Source of the DNA: Myotis daubentonii
Lineage: Eukaryota > Chordata > Mammalia > Chiroptera > Vespertilionidae
DNA: 64,000 bases
Direction of reading: 5' to 3'
Assembly: GCF_963259705.1 (NCBI RefSeq)
Contig: NC_081848.1
Coordinates: 57,656,895-57,720,894 of the forward strand
In this document: piece after piece, positions 11,514-23,408 of the stretch
How the letters are laid out: every line of letters starts with the position of its first letter
Position numbering within the stretch: position 1 is the stretch's first letter
Translations under genes and position numbers: made by a program
Notes under the pieces: model-generated
Seen by the model: only the letters and a program-made list of their open reading frames with translations
Databases searched by the model: none
Told to the model about the DNA's origin: nothing

Positions 11514-14500
11514 CTATTGTCCACGAATGAGTGAGATCATGTGGTATTTTTCCTTTATTGACTGGCTTATTTCACTTAGCATAATGCTCTCCAGTTCCAT
11601 CCATGACGTTGCAAATGGTAAGAGTTCCTTCCTTTTTACAGCAGCATAGTATTCCATCGTGTAGATGTACCACAGTTTTCTAATCCATTCATCTACTGAT
11701 GGGCACTTAGGCTGTTTCCAGATCTTAGCTATGGTGAATTGTGCTGCTATGAACATAGGGGTGCATATATCCTTTCTGATTGGTGTTTCTGGTTTCTTGG
11801 GATATATTCCTAGAAGTGGGATCACAGGGTCAAATGGGAGTTCCATTTTCAGTTTTTTAAGGAAACTCCATACTGTCTTCCATAGTGGCTGGACCAGTCT
11901 GCATTCCCACCAGCAGTGCACAAGTGTTCCTTTTTCTCCACATCCTCTCCAGCACTTGTCGTTTGTTGATTTGTTGATGATAGCCAGTCTGACAGGTGTG
12001 AGATGGTACCTCATTGCTGTTTTGATTTGCATCTCTCGGATGATTAGTGACTTTGAGCATGTTTTCATATGTCTCTTGGCTTTCTGAATGTCCTCTTTTG
12101 AAAGGTGTCTATTTAGGTCCTTTGCCCATTTTTTGATTGGATTGTTTATCTTTCTTTTGTTAAGTTGTATGAGTTCCCTATAAATTTTGGAGATTAGGCC
12201 CTTATCAGATATGTCATTGGCAAATATGTTTTCCCACACAGTGGGTTTTCTCGTTGTTTTGTTGATGGTTTCTTTTGCTGTGCAGAAGCTTTTTATTTTG
12301 ATGTAGTCCCATTTGTTCATTTTTTCTTTAGTTTCAAGTGCCCTAGGAGCTGTATCAGTGAAGAAATTGCTTCGGCATATGTCTGAGATTTTCTTGCCTT
12401 TGGATTCTTCTAGAATTTTTATGGTATCCTGTCGTACATTTAAGTCCTTTATCCATTTTGAGTTTATTTTTGTGTATGGTGTAAGTTGGTGGTCTAGTTT
12501 CATTTTCTTGCATATATCTGTCCAATTTTCCCAACACCATTTATTGAAGAGACTATCTTGGCTCCATTGTATGTTCTTGCCTCCTTTGTCAAATATTAAT
12601 TGAGCATATTGGTTCGGGCCGATTTCTGGGCTCTCTATTCTATTCCATTGATCTATATGCCTATTCTTGTGCCAGTACCAGGCAGTTTTGAGAACAGTGG
12701 CTTTGTAATACAACTTGATATCTGGTATTGAGATCCCACCTACTTTGTTCTTTTTCAGGATTGCTGCAGCTATTCGGGGTCTTTTTTTATTCCAGATGAA
12801 TTTTTGGAAAGTTCGTTCTAGATCTCTGAAGTATGCTGTTGGTACTTTAATGGGAAGTGCGTTGAATTTATAGATTGTTTTGGGTAGTATGGACATTTTG
12901 ATGATGTTGATTCTACCAATCCATGAACACGGTATGTTCTTCCATCTGTTTATGTCTTCCTCTATGTCTTTTTTCAACGTCCTGTAGTTTTCTGAGTAGA
13001 GGTCTTTTACCTCTTTAGTTAAGTTTATTCCTAGGTAGCTTAGTTTTTTCGGTGCAATGGTAAACGGGATTGTTTTTATAATCTCTCTTTCTGAAAGTTC
13101 ACTATTGGTGTATAGAAATGCCTCAGATTTCTTGGGGTTAATTTTGTATCCTGCTACATTGCCAAATTCATGTATTAAGTCTAGTAGCTTTTTGATGGAA
13201 TCTCTAGGGTTTTGTATGTATAATATCATGTCGTCTGCAAATAAGGACAGTTTTACTTCCTCTTTTCCAATTTGGATGCCTTTTATTTCTTCTTCTTGCC
13301 GAATTGCAATGGCTAACACTTCCAGTACTATGTTGAACAGGAGTGGTGAGAGGGGGCATCCCTGTCTTGTTCCTGTTCTTAGGGGAAATGGTGTTAGTTT
13401 TTGTCCGTTGAGTATGATGTTGGCTGTGGGCCTGTCATATATGGCTTTTATTATGTTGAGGTATGATCCTTCTACTCCCACCTTGCTGAGAGTTTTTATC
13501 AAAAATGGGTGTTGAATTTTGTCAAATGCTTTTTCTGCATCAATTGATATGACCATGTGGTTTTTTTCTTTCAATTTGTTTATGTGATGTATCACGTTTA
13601 TTGATTTGCGGATATTGTACCATCCTTGCATCCCTGGGATAAATCCTACTTGGTCATGGTGTATGATCTTTCTGATGTACTGCTGGATCCGATTTGCTAA
13701 GATTTTGTTGAGGATTTTGGCATCTATGTTCATGAGGGATATTGGCCTGTAATTCTCTTTCATTGTGTTGTCTTTACCTGGTTTTGGTATTAGGGTGATG
13801 CTGGCTTCATAGAATGAGCTTGGAAGTGTTCCTTCCTCTTGAATTTTTTGTAGTAGTCTGAGGAGGATAGGTTTTAGTTCTTCCTTGAATGTTTGGTAAA
13901 ACTCCCCTGTGAAGCCGTCTGGTCCTGGGCTTTTGTTTGATGGAAGCTTTTTGATGACTGCTTCAATTTCTTCCATAGTTATTGGCCTGTTGAGGTTTTT
14001 AGATTCTTCCTGATTGAGTTTTGGAATGCTGTATTTTTCTAGGAATTTGTCCATTTCCTCCAGGTTGTCTAGTTTGTTGGAGTAAAGCTGTCCATAGTAT
14101 TTTTTAACAATCATTTGTATTTCTGTGGGGTCTGTTGTTATTTCGCCTCTATCGTTTCTGATTTTATTTATTTGGGTCCTCTCTCTCTGCTTCTTGGTGA
14201 GTCTGGCTAGAGGTTTATCAATCTTGTTTATCCTTTCAAAGAACCAGCTCTTGGTTTCATTGATTTTCTGTATTGTTTTTTTGGTCTCTATGTCATTTAT
14301 TTCTGCTCTAATCTTTATTATCTCCTTCCTTCTGCTCACTCTGGGGTTTTCTTGTTGCTCTCTTTCTAATTCTTTGAGTTGTAGAGTTAGATGATTTACT
14401 ACCATTTTTTCTTGTTTTTTGAGATAGGCCTGTAGAGCTATAAACTTCCCTCTCAGGACTGCTTTCAATGTGTCCCATAGGTTTTGGATTGTTGTGTTTT

Positions 14501-15335
14501 CATTGTCATTAGTTTCCAGGATGTTTTTAATTTCTTCTTTGATCTCATTGGTAACCCAATCAATATTAAATAGCATGCTATTCAGCTTCCAGGTGTTTGA
14601 GTATTTTGGGTTGTTTTTATTGTAGTTTATTTCTAATATTATGCCATCGTGGTCTGCGAAGACGCTTTTTATGATTTCAATCTTCTTGAATTTGGGGATA
14701 CTTTGCTTGTGACCCAATATGTGGTCTATTTTTGAATATGTCCCATGAGCACCTGAGAAGAACGTATATTCTCTGGCTTTGGGGTGAAGTGTTCTGAAGA
14801 TGTCTATTAAGTCCATCTGATCTAGTGAGTCATTTAGGATTGCTGTATCTTTGCTGATTGTTTGTCTATAGGACTTATCCAGTGCTGTCAATGGTGTATT
14901 AAAGTCCCCTACTATGATTGTATTGTTGTCGATCTCTCCTTTGATATTTTCCAGGAGTTTTTTTATGAATTTGGGTGCTCCTACATTGGGTGCATATATG
15001 TTTACCAGGGTTATATCTTCTTGTTGTATTGATCCCTTTAGTATTATGAAGTGGCCTTCCTTATCTCTTGTTAAGGCCTTCACTTTGAGGTCTATTTTGT
15101 CCGATATAAGTATTGCTACCCCAGCTTTCTTTTCCTTTCCATTTGCCTGAAAGATATTTTTCCATCCTTTCACTTTCAGTCTGTGTGAGTCCCTTCTAAT
15201 GAGGTGGGTTTCTTGTAGACAGCAGATGTATGGGTCATGTTTTTTTATCCATTCAGCCACTCGATGTCTTTTGGTTGGAGCATTTAGTCCGTTTACGTTT
15301 AAAGTTATTATTGAAAGGTACTTGTTTGTAGCCAT
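11514..15335 (-). CDS. L1 ORF2 protein (endonuclease and reverse transcriptase), 1273 aa
   Basis: Predicted L1 ORF2p, which nicks target DNA and copies L1 RNA there (target-primed reverse transcription). The APE-like endonuclease occupies about residues 1-240, with T-L-N-V-N-G, Q-E-T-H-L (Glu42), G-D-F-N-T-P and D-H-D-G-I all present. The reverse transcriptase follows, with S-I-D-A-E-K-A-F-D (motif A), Q-G-C-P-L-S-P and L-F-A-D-D-M-I-L-Y (motif C). A C-terminal Cys-rich part (C-W-R-G-C-G then H-C-W-W-E-C) is also intact. Length is nearly that of human ORF2p (1275 aa). No stop or frameshift is seen, so all expected catalytic residues are kept. ORF2 lies 55 bp after ORF1, as expected for reinitiation from one bicistronic RNA. 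Confidence 0.95.
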   Translation of the reverse strand: MATNKYLSIITLNVNGLNAPTKRHRVAEWIKKHDPYICCLQETHLIRRDSHRLKVKGWKNIFQANGKEKKAGVAILISDKIDLKVKALTRDKEGHFIILKGSIQQEDITLVNIYAPNVGAPKFIKKLLENIKGEIDNNTIIVGDFNTPLTALDKSYRQTISKDTAILNDSLDQMDLIDIFRTLHPKAREYTFFSGAHGTYSKIDHILGHKQSIPKFKKIEIIKSVFADHDGIILEINYNKNNPKYSNTWKLNSMLFNIDWVTNEIKEEIKNILETNDNENTTIQNLWDTLKAVLRGKFIALQAYLKKQEKMVVNHLTLQLKELEREQQENPRVSRRKEIIKIRAEINDIETKKTIQKINETKSWFFERINKIDKPLARLTKKQRERTQINKIRNDRGEITTDPTEIQMIVKKYYGQLYSNKLDNLEEMDKFLEKYSIPKLNQEESKNLNRPITMEEIEAVIKKLPSNKSPGPDGFTGEFYQTFKEELKPILLRLLQKIQEEGTLPSSFYEASITLIPKPGKDNTMKENYRPISLMNIDAKILNKILANRIQQYIRKIIHHDQVGFIPGMQGWYNIRKSINVIHHINKLKEKNHMVISIDAEKAFDKIQHPFLIKTLSKVGVEGSYLNIIKAIYDRPTANIILNGQKLTPFPLRTGTRQGCPLSPLLFNIVLEVLAIAIRQEEEIKGIQIGKEEVKLSLFADDMILYIQNPRDSIKKLLDLIHEFGNVAGYKINPKKSEAFLYTNSELSEREIIKTIPFTIAPKKLSYLGINLTKEVKDLYSENYRTLKKDIEEDINRWKNIPCSWIGRINIIKMSILPKTIYKFNALPIKVPTAYFRDLERTFQKFIWNKKRPRIAAAILKKNKVGGISIPDIKLYYKATVLKTAWYWHKNRHIDQWNRIESPEIGPNQYAQLIFDKGGKNIQWSQDSLFNKWCWENWTDICKKMKLDHQLTPYTKINSKWIKDLNVRQDTIKILEESKGKKISDICRSNFFTDTAPRALETKEKMNKWDYIKIKSFCTAKETINKTTRKPTVWENIFANDISDKGLISKIYRELIQLNKRKINNPIKKWAKDLNRHLSKEDIQKAKRHMKTCSKSLIIREMQIKTAMRYHLTPVRLAIINKSTNDKCWRGCGEKGTLVHCWWECRLVQPLWKTVWSFLKKLKMELPFDPVIPLLGIYPKKPETPIRKDICTPMFIAAQFTIAKIWKQPKCPSVDEWIRKLWYIYTMEYYAAVKRKELLPFATSWMELESIMLSEISQSIKEKYHMISLIRGQ

Positions 15336-15390
15336 TTCTTTTTGTGTGTGTGTGTGGCTGTTTTCTTTCTGAGCTTTTTATTTCTTCTTT

Positions 15391-16383
15391 TTATACCAGT
15401 CCCTTTAGCATTCCTTGCATTGCTGGCTTGGTGGTGACAAACTCCCTTAGTCTTTTTTTGTCTGTGAAGCTTCTTATTTCCCCTTCAAGTTTGAATGATA
15501 GCCTTGCTGGATAGAGTATTCTTGGATTCAGTCCTTTGCTTTGCATCACTTTGTAAATTTCAGTCCATTCTTTTCTGGCCTGATGTGTTTCTGTTGAGAA
15601 GTCATTTGACAATCTAATGGGAGATCCCTTGTATGTAACTTTCCGTCTCTCTCTTGCAGCCTGTAAGATTCTCTCTTTGTCCTGAACATTTGCCATGGTG
15701 ATTATGATGTGTCTTGGTGTGGGTCTTTTCGGGTTCACCTTGTTTGGGACTCTCTGGGCTTGTGTGACTTTTTTCTTCCCCACCTCAGGAAAGTTTTCTG
15801 ATATTATTTCTTCGAGTAGGTTTTCTAATCCTTGTTCATCTTTCTGTTGTTCTGGTACTCCTATTATTCGTATGTTGTTTCGTTTCATGTTGTCCCAAAG
15901 CTCCCTTAGGCTCTCCTCCTGTCTTTTAATTTTTTTCTCCAATTGCAGTACATTTTGGGTGTGTTTTGCTTCCTTGTCTTCTAATTCACTTATTCGGTCC
16001 TCCGCTTCTCCTAGTCTACTGTTGATACTTTCAATGGAGTTTTTCATTGCAGCTATATCACTCTTCATTTCTTCTTGGGTCTTACTTAGGTTGTTGATTT
16101 TTTCATCTGTTTCTTCTAGCTTCTTCCATATGTTATCGATTTTTTCATCTGTTTCTTCTAGCTTCTTCCATATGTTATCGATTTTTTCATCTGTTTCTTC
16201 TTGCTTCTTGCAGAGGTTGTCGATTTTTTCCTCCATCCGGTTTATGCACTCTAGGATCCTTATTCTGAATTCTTTATCTGTCATGTTGCATGCCTCTGTA
16301 TTACTTAGCTGCTTTTCTGGAGAGTCCTCCTTCTCTTTCCTTTGGGGGTTTCTTTGTCTACCCATGTTTGATCTCACTGACAT
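15391..16383 (-). CDS. L1 ORF1 protein (RNA-binding chaperone), 330 aa
   Basis: Predicted L1 ORF1p, the trimeric RNA-binding protein that coats L1 RNA in cis and acts as a nucleic-acid chaperone. A basic N-terminus is followed by a long coiled coil (about residues 45-150) rich in E-K-I-D-N heptads, then an RRM-like domain around N-I-R-I-I-G-V-P-E and a C-terminal domain with P-R-H-I-I-I and R-R-K-V-T-Y-K-G. The length is close to the 338 aa of human ORF1p. The open frame starts with Met1, but Met7 (M-G-R-Q-R-N) resembles the usual start better, so the true start may be Met7. The coiled coil contains a tandem 14-residue duplication. The frame is intact from start to stop. Confidence 0.93.
   Translation of the reverse strand: MSVRSNMGRQRNPQRKEKEDSPEKQLSNTEACNMTDKEFRIRILECINRMEEKIDNLCKKQEETDEKIDNIWKKLEETDEKIDNIWKKLEETDEKINNLSKTQEEMKSDIAAMKNSIESINSRLGEAEDRISELEDKEAKHTQNVLQLEKKIKRQEESLRELWDNMKRNNIRIIGVPEQQKDEQGLENLLEEIISENFPEVGKKKVTQAQRVPNKVNPKRPTPRHIIITMANVQDKERILQAARERRKVTYKGSPIRLSNDFSTETHQARKEWTEIYKVMQSKGLNPRILYPARLSFKLEGEIRSFTDKKRLREFVTTKPAMQGMLKGLV
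16096..16221 (-). repeat. Three 42-bp units inside L1 ORF1
   Basis: Units 16096-16137 and 16138-16179 are identical; 16180-16221 is a diverged third. Each encodes two heptads of the coiled coil (K-I-D-N-I-W-K-K-L-E-E-T-D-E). The length is a multiple of three, so the frame is kept. Confidence 0.92.
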
Positions 16384-18396
16384 ATCTAGACGTTGAGTTG
16401 TTCAGTGGTTGCTCCCTTGGTGGCAGTGACTCCTTGGTCTGTGGTTGCTCTTCGGGCGGTTGTGGTAGCAGCTGCTCTTCAGTTGGCAGCAGCTCCTCTG
16501 GTGGGTGCTGTTCACAGCTGTGGTGGCTCTTCCGGCTGGTGGGGCGAGGTTTCACGTACAGCTGCTGTTCCTCAGCAGAGGATGAGGTGCTCAGGAGGTT
16601 GCTGTTGCTTGGATCTGCTGCGTTGATTTAAAGGCACAAAATACAACACAACAAGGCACCACGTACCAGGCACTATACACAAATATATTCACGATATTAA
16701 TAACCCCAATTAAAGGTGACCACCTGAATTAAGAGAATTAGGGGATAAGGAAGAGAAAAAGATAAAAGAGAAAAAGGAAAAGAAAAGTAGGGACCAAAAA
16801 AAGGGAGTGCAAAAATGAAATTGGGAAAAAGGAAGGGGGAAAATAAAAGCGAGAAAAGAAAAGAAAAAAAAAAAAAAGAAAGAAAAAAAAAAAAGAGCGA
16901 AAAGAGAGAATGAAGTGGAAGAGGGAAGAGACTTTTTATATGAGGAGAATACTCCTATAGAACAGCCATTAATCCCAACAAATTCCAGCAACAGCTCCCT
17001 GGATATGAATGCAAACTAGAAACAACCAATAATATAACGATGAAAATAGAATGGTGAACACTAATCCCAAAATAAAATAAAGAAAAAATAAAATGGCACT
17101 TTAAAAAATGGTAAAATGGTAGCAGTAATAATACTGGTTTAAAATAAGAAGGTAGTAATTAAAAGGGTAAAATCAGGTGATGGAAAAAGAAGAAAAGAAA
17201 GAAAAAAAAAAGAACAGAAAAAAAAAGAATGAAAAAAAAAAATTGGTTTCTTAGTTAAAAAGTGAAAAAAGAAAAAAAATTGCAGTAGTGAAGGTCCTTC
17301 GTTTCTTCTATTCTTCAGTGTGGCTCGCCTTAGACCTTCCAGGTATTCAGGAGAGTGTTGAGTTTCCCTGCGATATACTGTTCCTCTGTGTTGTAAACCA
17401 CAGTCCTTATTTTAAAGCATGCCGCATTTATTTCCCAGACTGCCTTATTTTGTGTTTAGCAAAGAGTCAGTTTGTGGGTCAGCCTCTGGGTGGCAGTGTT
17501 CTGGGGTTGGCCTCTGAGGCTATAGGGCCTCTCTGTCCAGTGGAAGTTCACTGCCCAGAGCTGACTGCGTAATAGTTAGTTACCGGCGCTATGTTGTTGC
17601 TGGGATTGAAAATCCCCCTATAGGCCAGACCCTGTTAACTCCCAGGGACTGATCAGGTTATCTTAATCCTTGATCTCGTACAGGGTGGAATCTGGGTGTG
17701 GCTGTGCTCCTTGCCTGGGGGCTGGGGGGAGGAGACTCCCTCTCAGGAGCGGGTGGCTGCCCCAGTCCCAGGCTCTGGGGTGTCTCAGCACTCAATTCAC
17801 TACCACCTCTCCCGGCTCCCCCTCTTTCCTCAGTCTCTCCCCAGATTCCACTCCCCAGCACACTCTCCCTCTCTTCAGCACAGGTGAGTGTCTGTATCCG
17901 AAATGTCCCATGAACAGGATTCAGTGAAAACAAACAAACAAATGCCGGCCGCGGAAACGGGGAAGGCTTGGTTTCTGTAAGCTTCTTCTCTTACCGGGAC
18001 TGCATGGTCAGGTCAGCTCTTCAGGCTGCCCCCTTTAGGCTCAGTCCTCCATGATCACAGAACCCAGCTCTCAATTTCCCTGGCGGCGCCAGGAATCCCG
18101 CGGTTCTCCTTTCCCCCCGTCAGGGGCTGTGCCTGTCCCAAGGGACACGGCTGTCTGCCACGCGGTCTCCCTCCGACTCTCTGGGCTCAGAGGTCTGGCA
18201 AACTTTCCTGCCCAAATCCCTGGTTTTTTTTTACCTTACCAGGGGAGTTCTGCTCTTCCCGGCTGTAAACCCTCTCACCAGCTGAGCAATTTCGCCAATT
18301 CGGTGTGAGTGTTACTAGCTTCAGCTGCTCGCTCCATTTGCTCCGGGACACGACCTGGGACACGTCTGCCTATATCGCCGCCATCTTGGTTCCTCC
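16384..18396 (-). promoter_or_regulatory. L1 5' UTR / internal promoter
   Basis: About 2.0 kb between the element start and ORF1. The sense-strand start carries AAGATGGCGGC, a YY1-type site that fixes the L1 start in mammals. The first few hundred bases are CpG-rich; the part next to ORF1 is T-rich on the sense strand (seen as A-rich runs at 16740-17280). The promoter role is inferred from L1 biology. Confidence 0.8.
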
Positions 18397-18412
18397 AGAA
18401 TATTTATTTTTA
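18397..18412. repeat. L1 target-site duplication, right copy
   Basis: Exact 16-bp match to 11194-11209, directly after the 5' end of the element. It proves where the element begins. Confidence 0.93.
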
Positions 18413-18564
18413 AATGTGTAAAGTAAAACTAATGTTATTTGACAACTGATTTGACTTATTGATATGCCAGTTCGACAAAGATAAGGTATATAGTATTTCT
18501 ACATAGATAAAATTTTAATCATTTAGACAGTTTTAAGCTTTTGTAAAAAACCATATTTGATCCC

Positions 18565-18772
18565 TCGCCAGTTTGGCTCAGTGGATAGAACATTGGCCTG
18601 CAGGTTCAATTTTGGCCAAGGGCACATGCCTGGGTTGTGGGCTCAATCCCCAGTGGGGGGATGTGCAGGAGGCAGCCGATCAATGATTCTCTCTCATCAT
18701 TGATGTTTCTCTCTCTCCCTCTCCCCTCCTCTCTGAAATCAATAAAAGAAATATATTCAGAAAAAACAAAAC
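18565..18772 (+). mobile_element. VES SINE, first of two in tandem
   Basis: Head from GCCAGTTTGGCTCAGTGGATAG, body, then AATCAATAAAAG and an A-rich tail. It abuts the next copy. Confidence 0.9.
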
Positions 18773-18990
18773 AGCCCTAGCTGGTTTGGCTCAGTGGATA
18801 AGAGCGTTGGCCTGCGGAGTGAAGGGTCCCAGGTTCAATTCTGGACAAGGGCACATGCCTAGGTTGCAGGCTTGATCCCCAGTAGTGGGGTGCAGGAGGC
18901 AGCCAATCAATGATTCTCTCTCATCATTGATGTTTCTATCCCTCTCCCTTCCTCTCTAATATCAATAAAAATATATTTTTTAAAAAAAGA
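18773..18990 (+). mobile_element. VES SINE, second of two in tandem
   Basis: Head CCCTAGCTGGTTTGGCTCAG directly after the A-rich tail of the first; tail at 18970-18990. Insertion in a SINE tail is a common route. Confidence 0.9.
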
Positions 18991-19485
18991 CGCACACAAA
19001 AACCAACAACTGTATTTGATGCATATATTTTCATTAAATGAATTTATCAAAAAAATTAAAAATAATCTGTTTTATTTTATAATTATGGATAAGGGACCTG
19101 CGGACTCAGTTTCCTCTCTCCTGCCCATCCTCCCCCCACCCCCCACCAAAAAAAAAAATTACACCACCACCATCTCCTGCCAGCACTACCACCAAGAAGC
19201 CATTCCTCATTACCGCTGAAAATTTTGAATAAACATAATTTTAGCCAAATAGCTGGAGTTTCAGGGAGATTTTGAAATGTTCAGATTTAATGTAGTGTTA
19301 AGTTCCAATCTGGAGCCAGTGACAGTCATCATTGCTACTCTTTTGTACATGAAACAGTGTGTTGATTTTTTAATGCCTCTTAACCTCCTTTATAGTTTCT
19401 AATGTTTTGACTTTCTGGGCTGCACTCTGGATAATGTTTTTTTCATTTCAGTCCACCAATTTACTAATTTTTTCTGAAGTTATTT

Positions 19486-19711
19486 TTTTTTCTTTTAAAA
19501 AAATATTTTATTGATTTCAGAGAGGAAGAGAGAGTGAGAGAGAGAGAGAAACATCAATGATGAGAGAGAATCATTGATTGGCTGCCTCCTGCATGCCCCC
19601 CACTGGGGATTGAGCCCTCAACCTGGGCATGTGCCCTTGTCTAGAATCGAACCTGGGACCCTTCAGTCCGCAGACTGACACTCTATCTACTGACCCCAAC
19701 CAGCTAGGGCT
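19486..19711 (-). mobile_element. VES SINE
   Basis: Flanked by TCTGAAGTTATTT / TCTAAAGTTATTT. Usual GA-rich body and tRNA-like head. Confidence 0.9.
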
Positions 19712-20099
19712 CTAAAGTTATTTCTAATAATTAGTTAAACTCATCCATTGAGTTTTTTATTTCAATTTTGTTTTAGGAATTTTTTTTGGTTCTTTTAAAA
19801 TTTTGTTCGCTTATTATTATTATCTTCAAGCTTCTTTTCATTTAATGAATCATAACATACTTATTTTACATTTTGTGTTTTTGATTGCAGTATTGGACAT
19901 AGGACTGCTTTTGCTATTGTTTCTGTTGCCCCTCACTCATGGTGCTTTGTTCTTGTGTATTTTGAGTGTTTAGTACTCTTTAATGTTATGCTATCTATTT
20001 TCCAAGGAAATTATCTGTGGAAAATTTTTTGATGCCTGGGTTTTACCTTAAATGATTTGCACTCCCCCCTCCCCCATATTGCCATTTACCTGGAATAAT

Positions 20100-21060
20100 G
20101 ATACAGTAAAGGCAAAGCCATTGCATTTAATTTTAATATTATAAAAACAGTTGACTAAGGAACATTTTTAATGTAAAAAAATATAGAATGAATGTTTCAC
20201 TGAACTTCATGCACCCATCATCTAACTTATCAGCATTTGCCCTTTTTTTTTGTTTTATCTGTCTCCATGCTATTACCCTTTTCTTGCTATCTCTAACCAA
20301 TAAGGACTTTTAAAATACATATATTCCTTATGCCATTGTGAAGCCTAACAAAATTATCAGTGTAGCCACAATTCCATGTTACATGAAAAATTCCTTAATA
20401 TCTAGTATGTGTTCACATTTCCCTGATTGTTTCATGAATTTTATTTTGTTTTTACACTTCATTTTTTTGAATCAGGATCTGAGTTAGGTCCACATATTGC
20501 ATTTGATTATCTGTTTTATAAATTTTTATTTCAATTAAGCTTTTATTTGAGATAATTATAGATTATCACACGCAATTATAAGAAATAATACAGAGATCGC
20601 TTATACTCTTTACTCGTTTCTGTCAATGAGAATATCTTGAAAAACTATTACACAGTAGAGCAACCAGGATCTTAATATTGATACCATTGAGATACAGAAC
20701 AGTTCCATCCCTATAACGATCCCACCTGTTCTCCTTTTATGGCCACACCACCTACCTCTTCCAGTTCTCACCTTCATCTCTGGCAACCAGTAATCTGTTC
20801 TCAATTTCTATAATTTTGTCACTTAAAGAATGTGGTATAAAAGGAATCATGTATTATGTGACCTTTTGGGATTGGCTTTTTAAAATTAATATAATTCCTT
20901 GGAGATTCATCCAAATTATAGTACCTATCAATAGTATGTTCCTTATTTCTGAGTAGTATTCCATGATATGGATGCACCATGGCTTAACCATTTGACTTTT
21001 GAAGGATATCCAGTTTGGGGTTTTGTCTCCTGTTTTCCTATGTTCATTCACTAGGTTTAG
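20100..21060 (-). mobile_element. Old L1 3' part
   Basis: Antisense phrases such as GAGTAGTATTCCATGATATGG (20950-20970). The left half is less certain. Frame destroyed. Confidence 0.65.
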
Positions 21061-21411
21061 CAAATGCTTTCAAGGTGAAAGCCAGCTTACTGATGCATCT
21101 AACAAGATGTTCTTTTTATTTCTTCTATCATATTTGTTGTACGTAGAGGATTATTAGCTCCTGAAATGCATTGTTGCTGGAAATGGAATGAGACCTTGTT
21201 CTTAAATCCTGAATCAGACTGTTAATGTTGTTCATCTTTTCTGTAGCCTTAAAAGTATATAATTTATAAGCATTATAGAATCACTCTGTTATATATGGGT
21301 ACCTTAACATCATTTTCTTTAATAAAGTGCTATCTAATAATGTAATTGTATTTTTAAGAGAATATCCGGTTATAATTAATGATTTTTATCAACCACCGTG
21401 GAGGTTGGGAA

Positions 21412-21850
21412 TCCTACCTAATAAAGAGGGAATATGCTAATTGACCCTTACACCATTGCAAAGGTGGCACCCACAGTCGATAAGGAGGGAATATGCTAAT
21501 TGACTGCCCCGCCCTCAAAGATGGCAGTGCCCACAGCCACAAGATGGCCGGCAGGGGAGGGCAGTTGGGGGTGACCAGGCCTGCAGGGGAGGACAGTTGG
21601 GGGCGACCGGGCCGGCAGGGGAGGGCAGTTGTGGGCAACCGGGCTGGCAGGGGAGGGCAGTTCAGGGCGATCGAGCCGGCAGGGGAGCAGTTAGGCATTG
21701 ATCAGCTGGCAGGCAGAAGCGGTTAGGGGCAATCAGGCAAGCAGGCAGGCGAGCGGTTGGGAGCCAGCAGTCCCAGATTAGAGAGGGTGAAGGCTGGGCT
21801 GAGGGGCCACCCCCCTCCCAGTGCACGAATTTCGTACACTGGGCCTCTAG
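21412..21850 (+). mobile_element. HeliBat-type Helitron (d), first of a tandem pair
   Basis: A|TCCTACCTAATAAAG at the 5' end; 3' end GTGCACGAATTTCGTACAC then CTAG. About five units of a 31-bp GGCAGGGGAGGGCAGTT repeat lie in the middle. The next base begins Helitron e. Confidence 0.92.
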
Positions 21851-22097
21851 TCCAATATAATGAAAGCCTAATATGCTAAGTGTTTGACCATTCATTTCAC
21901 TGTTCGAACAGTCACTATGATGCGCACTGACCACCAGGGGGCAGACACTCTGACCAGCAGGTTAGTTTGCTGCTGGGGTCCAGCTGATTGGCCCTGGAGC
22001 CCTCCCGTGGCCCCTCTCCAGCTGGCCCCTGTCTCCCTGATTGGGACTGGGCTAGACGGGCCGGACATGCCCTGGATGAATCTGTGCGCCAGGCTAG
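21851..22097 (+). mobile_element. HeliBat-type Helitron (e), second of a tandem pair
   Basis: Starts TCCAATATAATGAAAGCC directly after the CTAG of d and ends ...GTGCGCCAGG-CTAG before T. 247 bp, non-coding. Confidence 0.88.
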
Positions 22098-22889
22098 TTG
22101 TTTTAGAAAAACAGATTCATCCTCTACCCTTGTCCTTGGAAACTGATTCTGTGATTCTGGAGTAAGGTTCACATGTACATTTGGAAAGATCTCCAGGTAC
22201 TTTTTCTTTTTTTGTAAACTTGCTGATTGGACAGTTAGCTTTGGGGAAAGGGGCTAATTTGACTGGTCAGTCTTTTGTTGATTAAGTGAGAGTGCCATCT
22301 AGTGGAGGAACGACTTAAACTAATAAATGTGTTTCAAACTCTTTGAAGAATATGCAGAGGAAATTAGCTCTTGTTCTGAGTTATGTTCTCCACAAGTCCA
22401 TGCCATTGAAAAATGAGAACTGTATGTTGTAAGGGATGAGAGGAGGAAAAGGAAGTAATCATGCAGGACAATAGCAAGTGCACAGAATAGGCTCTTAATA
22501 AGTGGTAGTTATTACCATTATTCTCATTCTTCTTGCATTGAAGCTAGTGATTAGTGAAATAATAATGAAGTAGGAGCTGCTCTGACAAATATTTGTGATA
22601 TACATATAAAATTTGGTTTTTGGACTATGTAATAATACGTATAAGTTACAAATTTTGCCCCTTCCTACCACTCAGGACCTACCTTGAATCTGCCAATAAA
22701 GTTGGTTTCTAGTTTCTAGTGTATCCTACCTGAAATATTTTAATCTATTTTAAATATGTATGTGTCGTCCCACCCTTTGGGACACTCATTCATTTAACAA
22801 ATATTGTGTGGCTGCTATTTGCTGGGCATTGCCCTAGGCAGGATAAAGCAGTGAACAAAACAGGTTACAAACCCCACCCTTATATTTAG

Positions 22890-23330
22890 TGCAGGTAAGC
22901 ATACTCTACATATTTTTCTTCTATACCTTGTTTTTTCCACCACTCTTAAACCTTCAGATTTCTCTTTATGACGGCTATAGCAACATCCCACAATTGTTTT
23001 TATTAAATGCAAAATATTACCCTAGTGATTTCTGCTTTAATCCACAAATTATTTGGAAGCATGTTATTTAATTTTAGGTGTTTGGAAATTTTTTATATAT
23101 CTTTCTGTTACTGATTTCTAGTTTGATTTGGTTGATATAGGTCATACTATATATGTTATCATTCCATTAAATGTGTTCAGATTTGTTTTTTGGCTCAGCA
23201 TATGTCTCATTGAATGTTCCACATTCACTTAGAATATAAATGTGTATTCTGCAATCCTTCGGTGAAATGTTATATAATTGTCCATTGGATCATTTAGTCT
23301 TTTAAATATTTATTGTTTGCTTGTTCTACT
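22890..23330 (-). mobile_element. Old L1 ORF2 fragment
   Basis: Antisense resemblance to the endonuclease region (GATTTCTAGTTTGATTTGG, AATGTGTATTCTGCAATCC). Highly decayed. Confidence 0.65.
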
Positions 23331-23408
23331 AAGTACTAAAAGAAAAATAATGCAGTTTCTACCTATAGGAATTGTTTGCTTCCCTTTTCAATAGTCAGTT
23401 TTTGCATC

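Larger units (their letters stand above)
11210..18396 (-). mobile_element. Full-length L1 retrotransposon, both ORFs open
   Basis: About 7.19 kb, read on the - strand from 18396 to 11210, antisense to PRMT3. It has a 5' UTR of about 2 kb, ORF1, a 55-bp gap, ORF2, a 3' UTR with a G-rich tract (sense strand, 11397-11437) and a poly-A seen as T-runs at 11212-11253. The sense strand begins GGAGGAACC then AAGATGGCGGC, the YY1-type start usual for full-length mammalian L1. It is flanked by a 16-bp exact duplication, AGAATATTTATTTTTA. Open frames, exact flanks and the 5' end mean a recent, untruncated insertion. Competence is inferred, not shown. Confidence 0.95.

Noticed and set aside
11514..16383. 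Novel two-gene system on the - strand
   Set aside because: The two large frames are L1 ORF1 and ORF2 with all hallmarks and exact target duplications.
15695..16396. 233-codon open frame on the + strand opposite L1 ORF1
   Set aside because: Ser/Phe/Leu-rich mirror of the ORF1 coiled coil; an antisense shadow.
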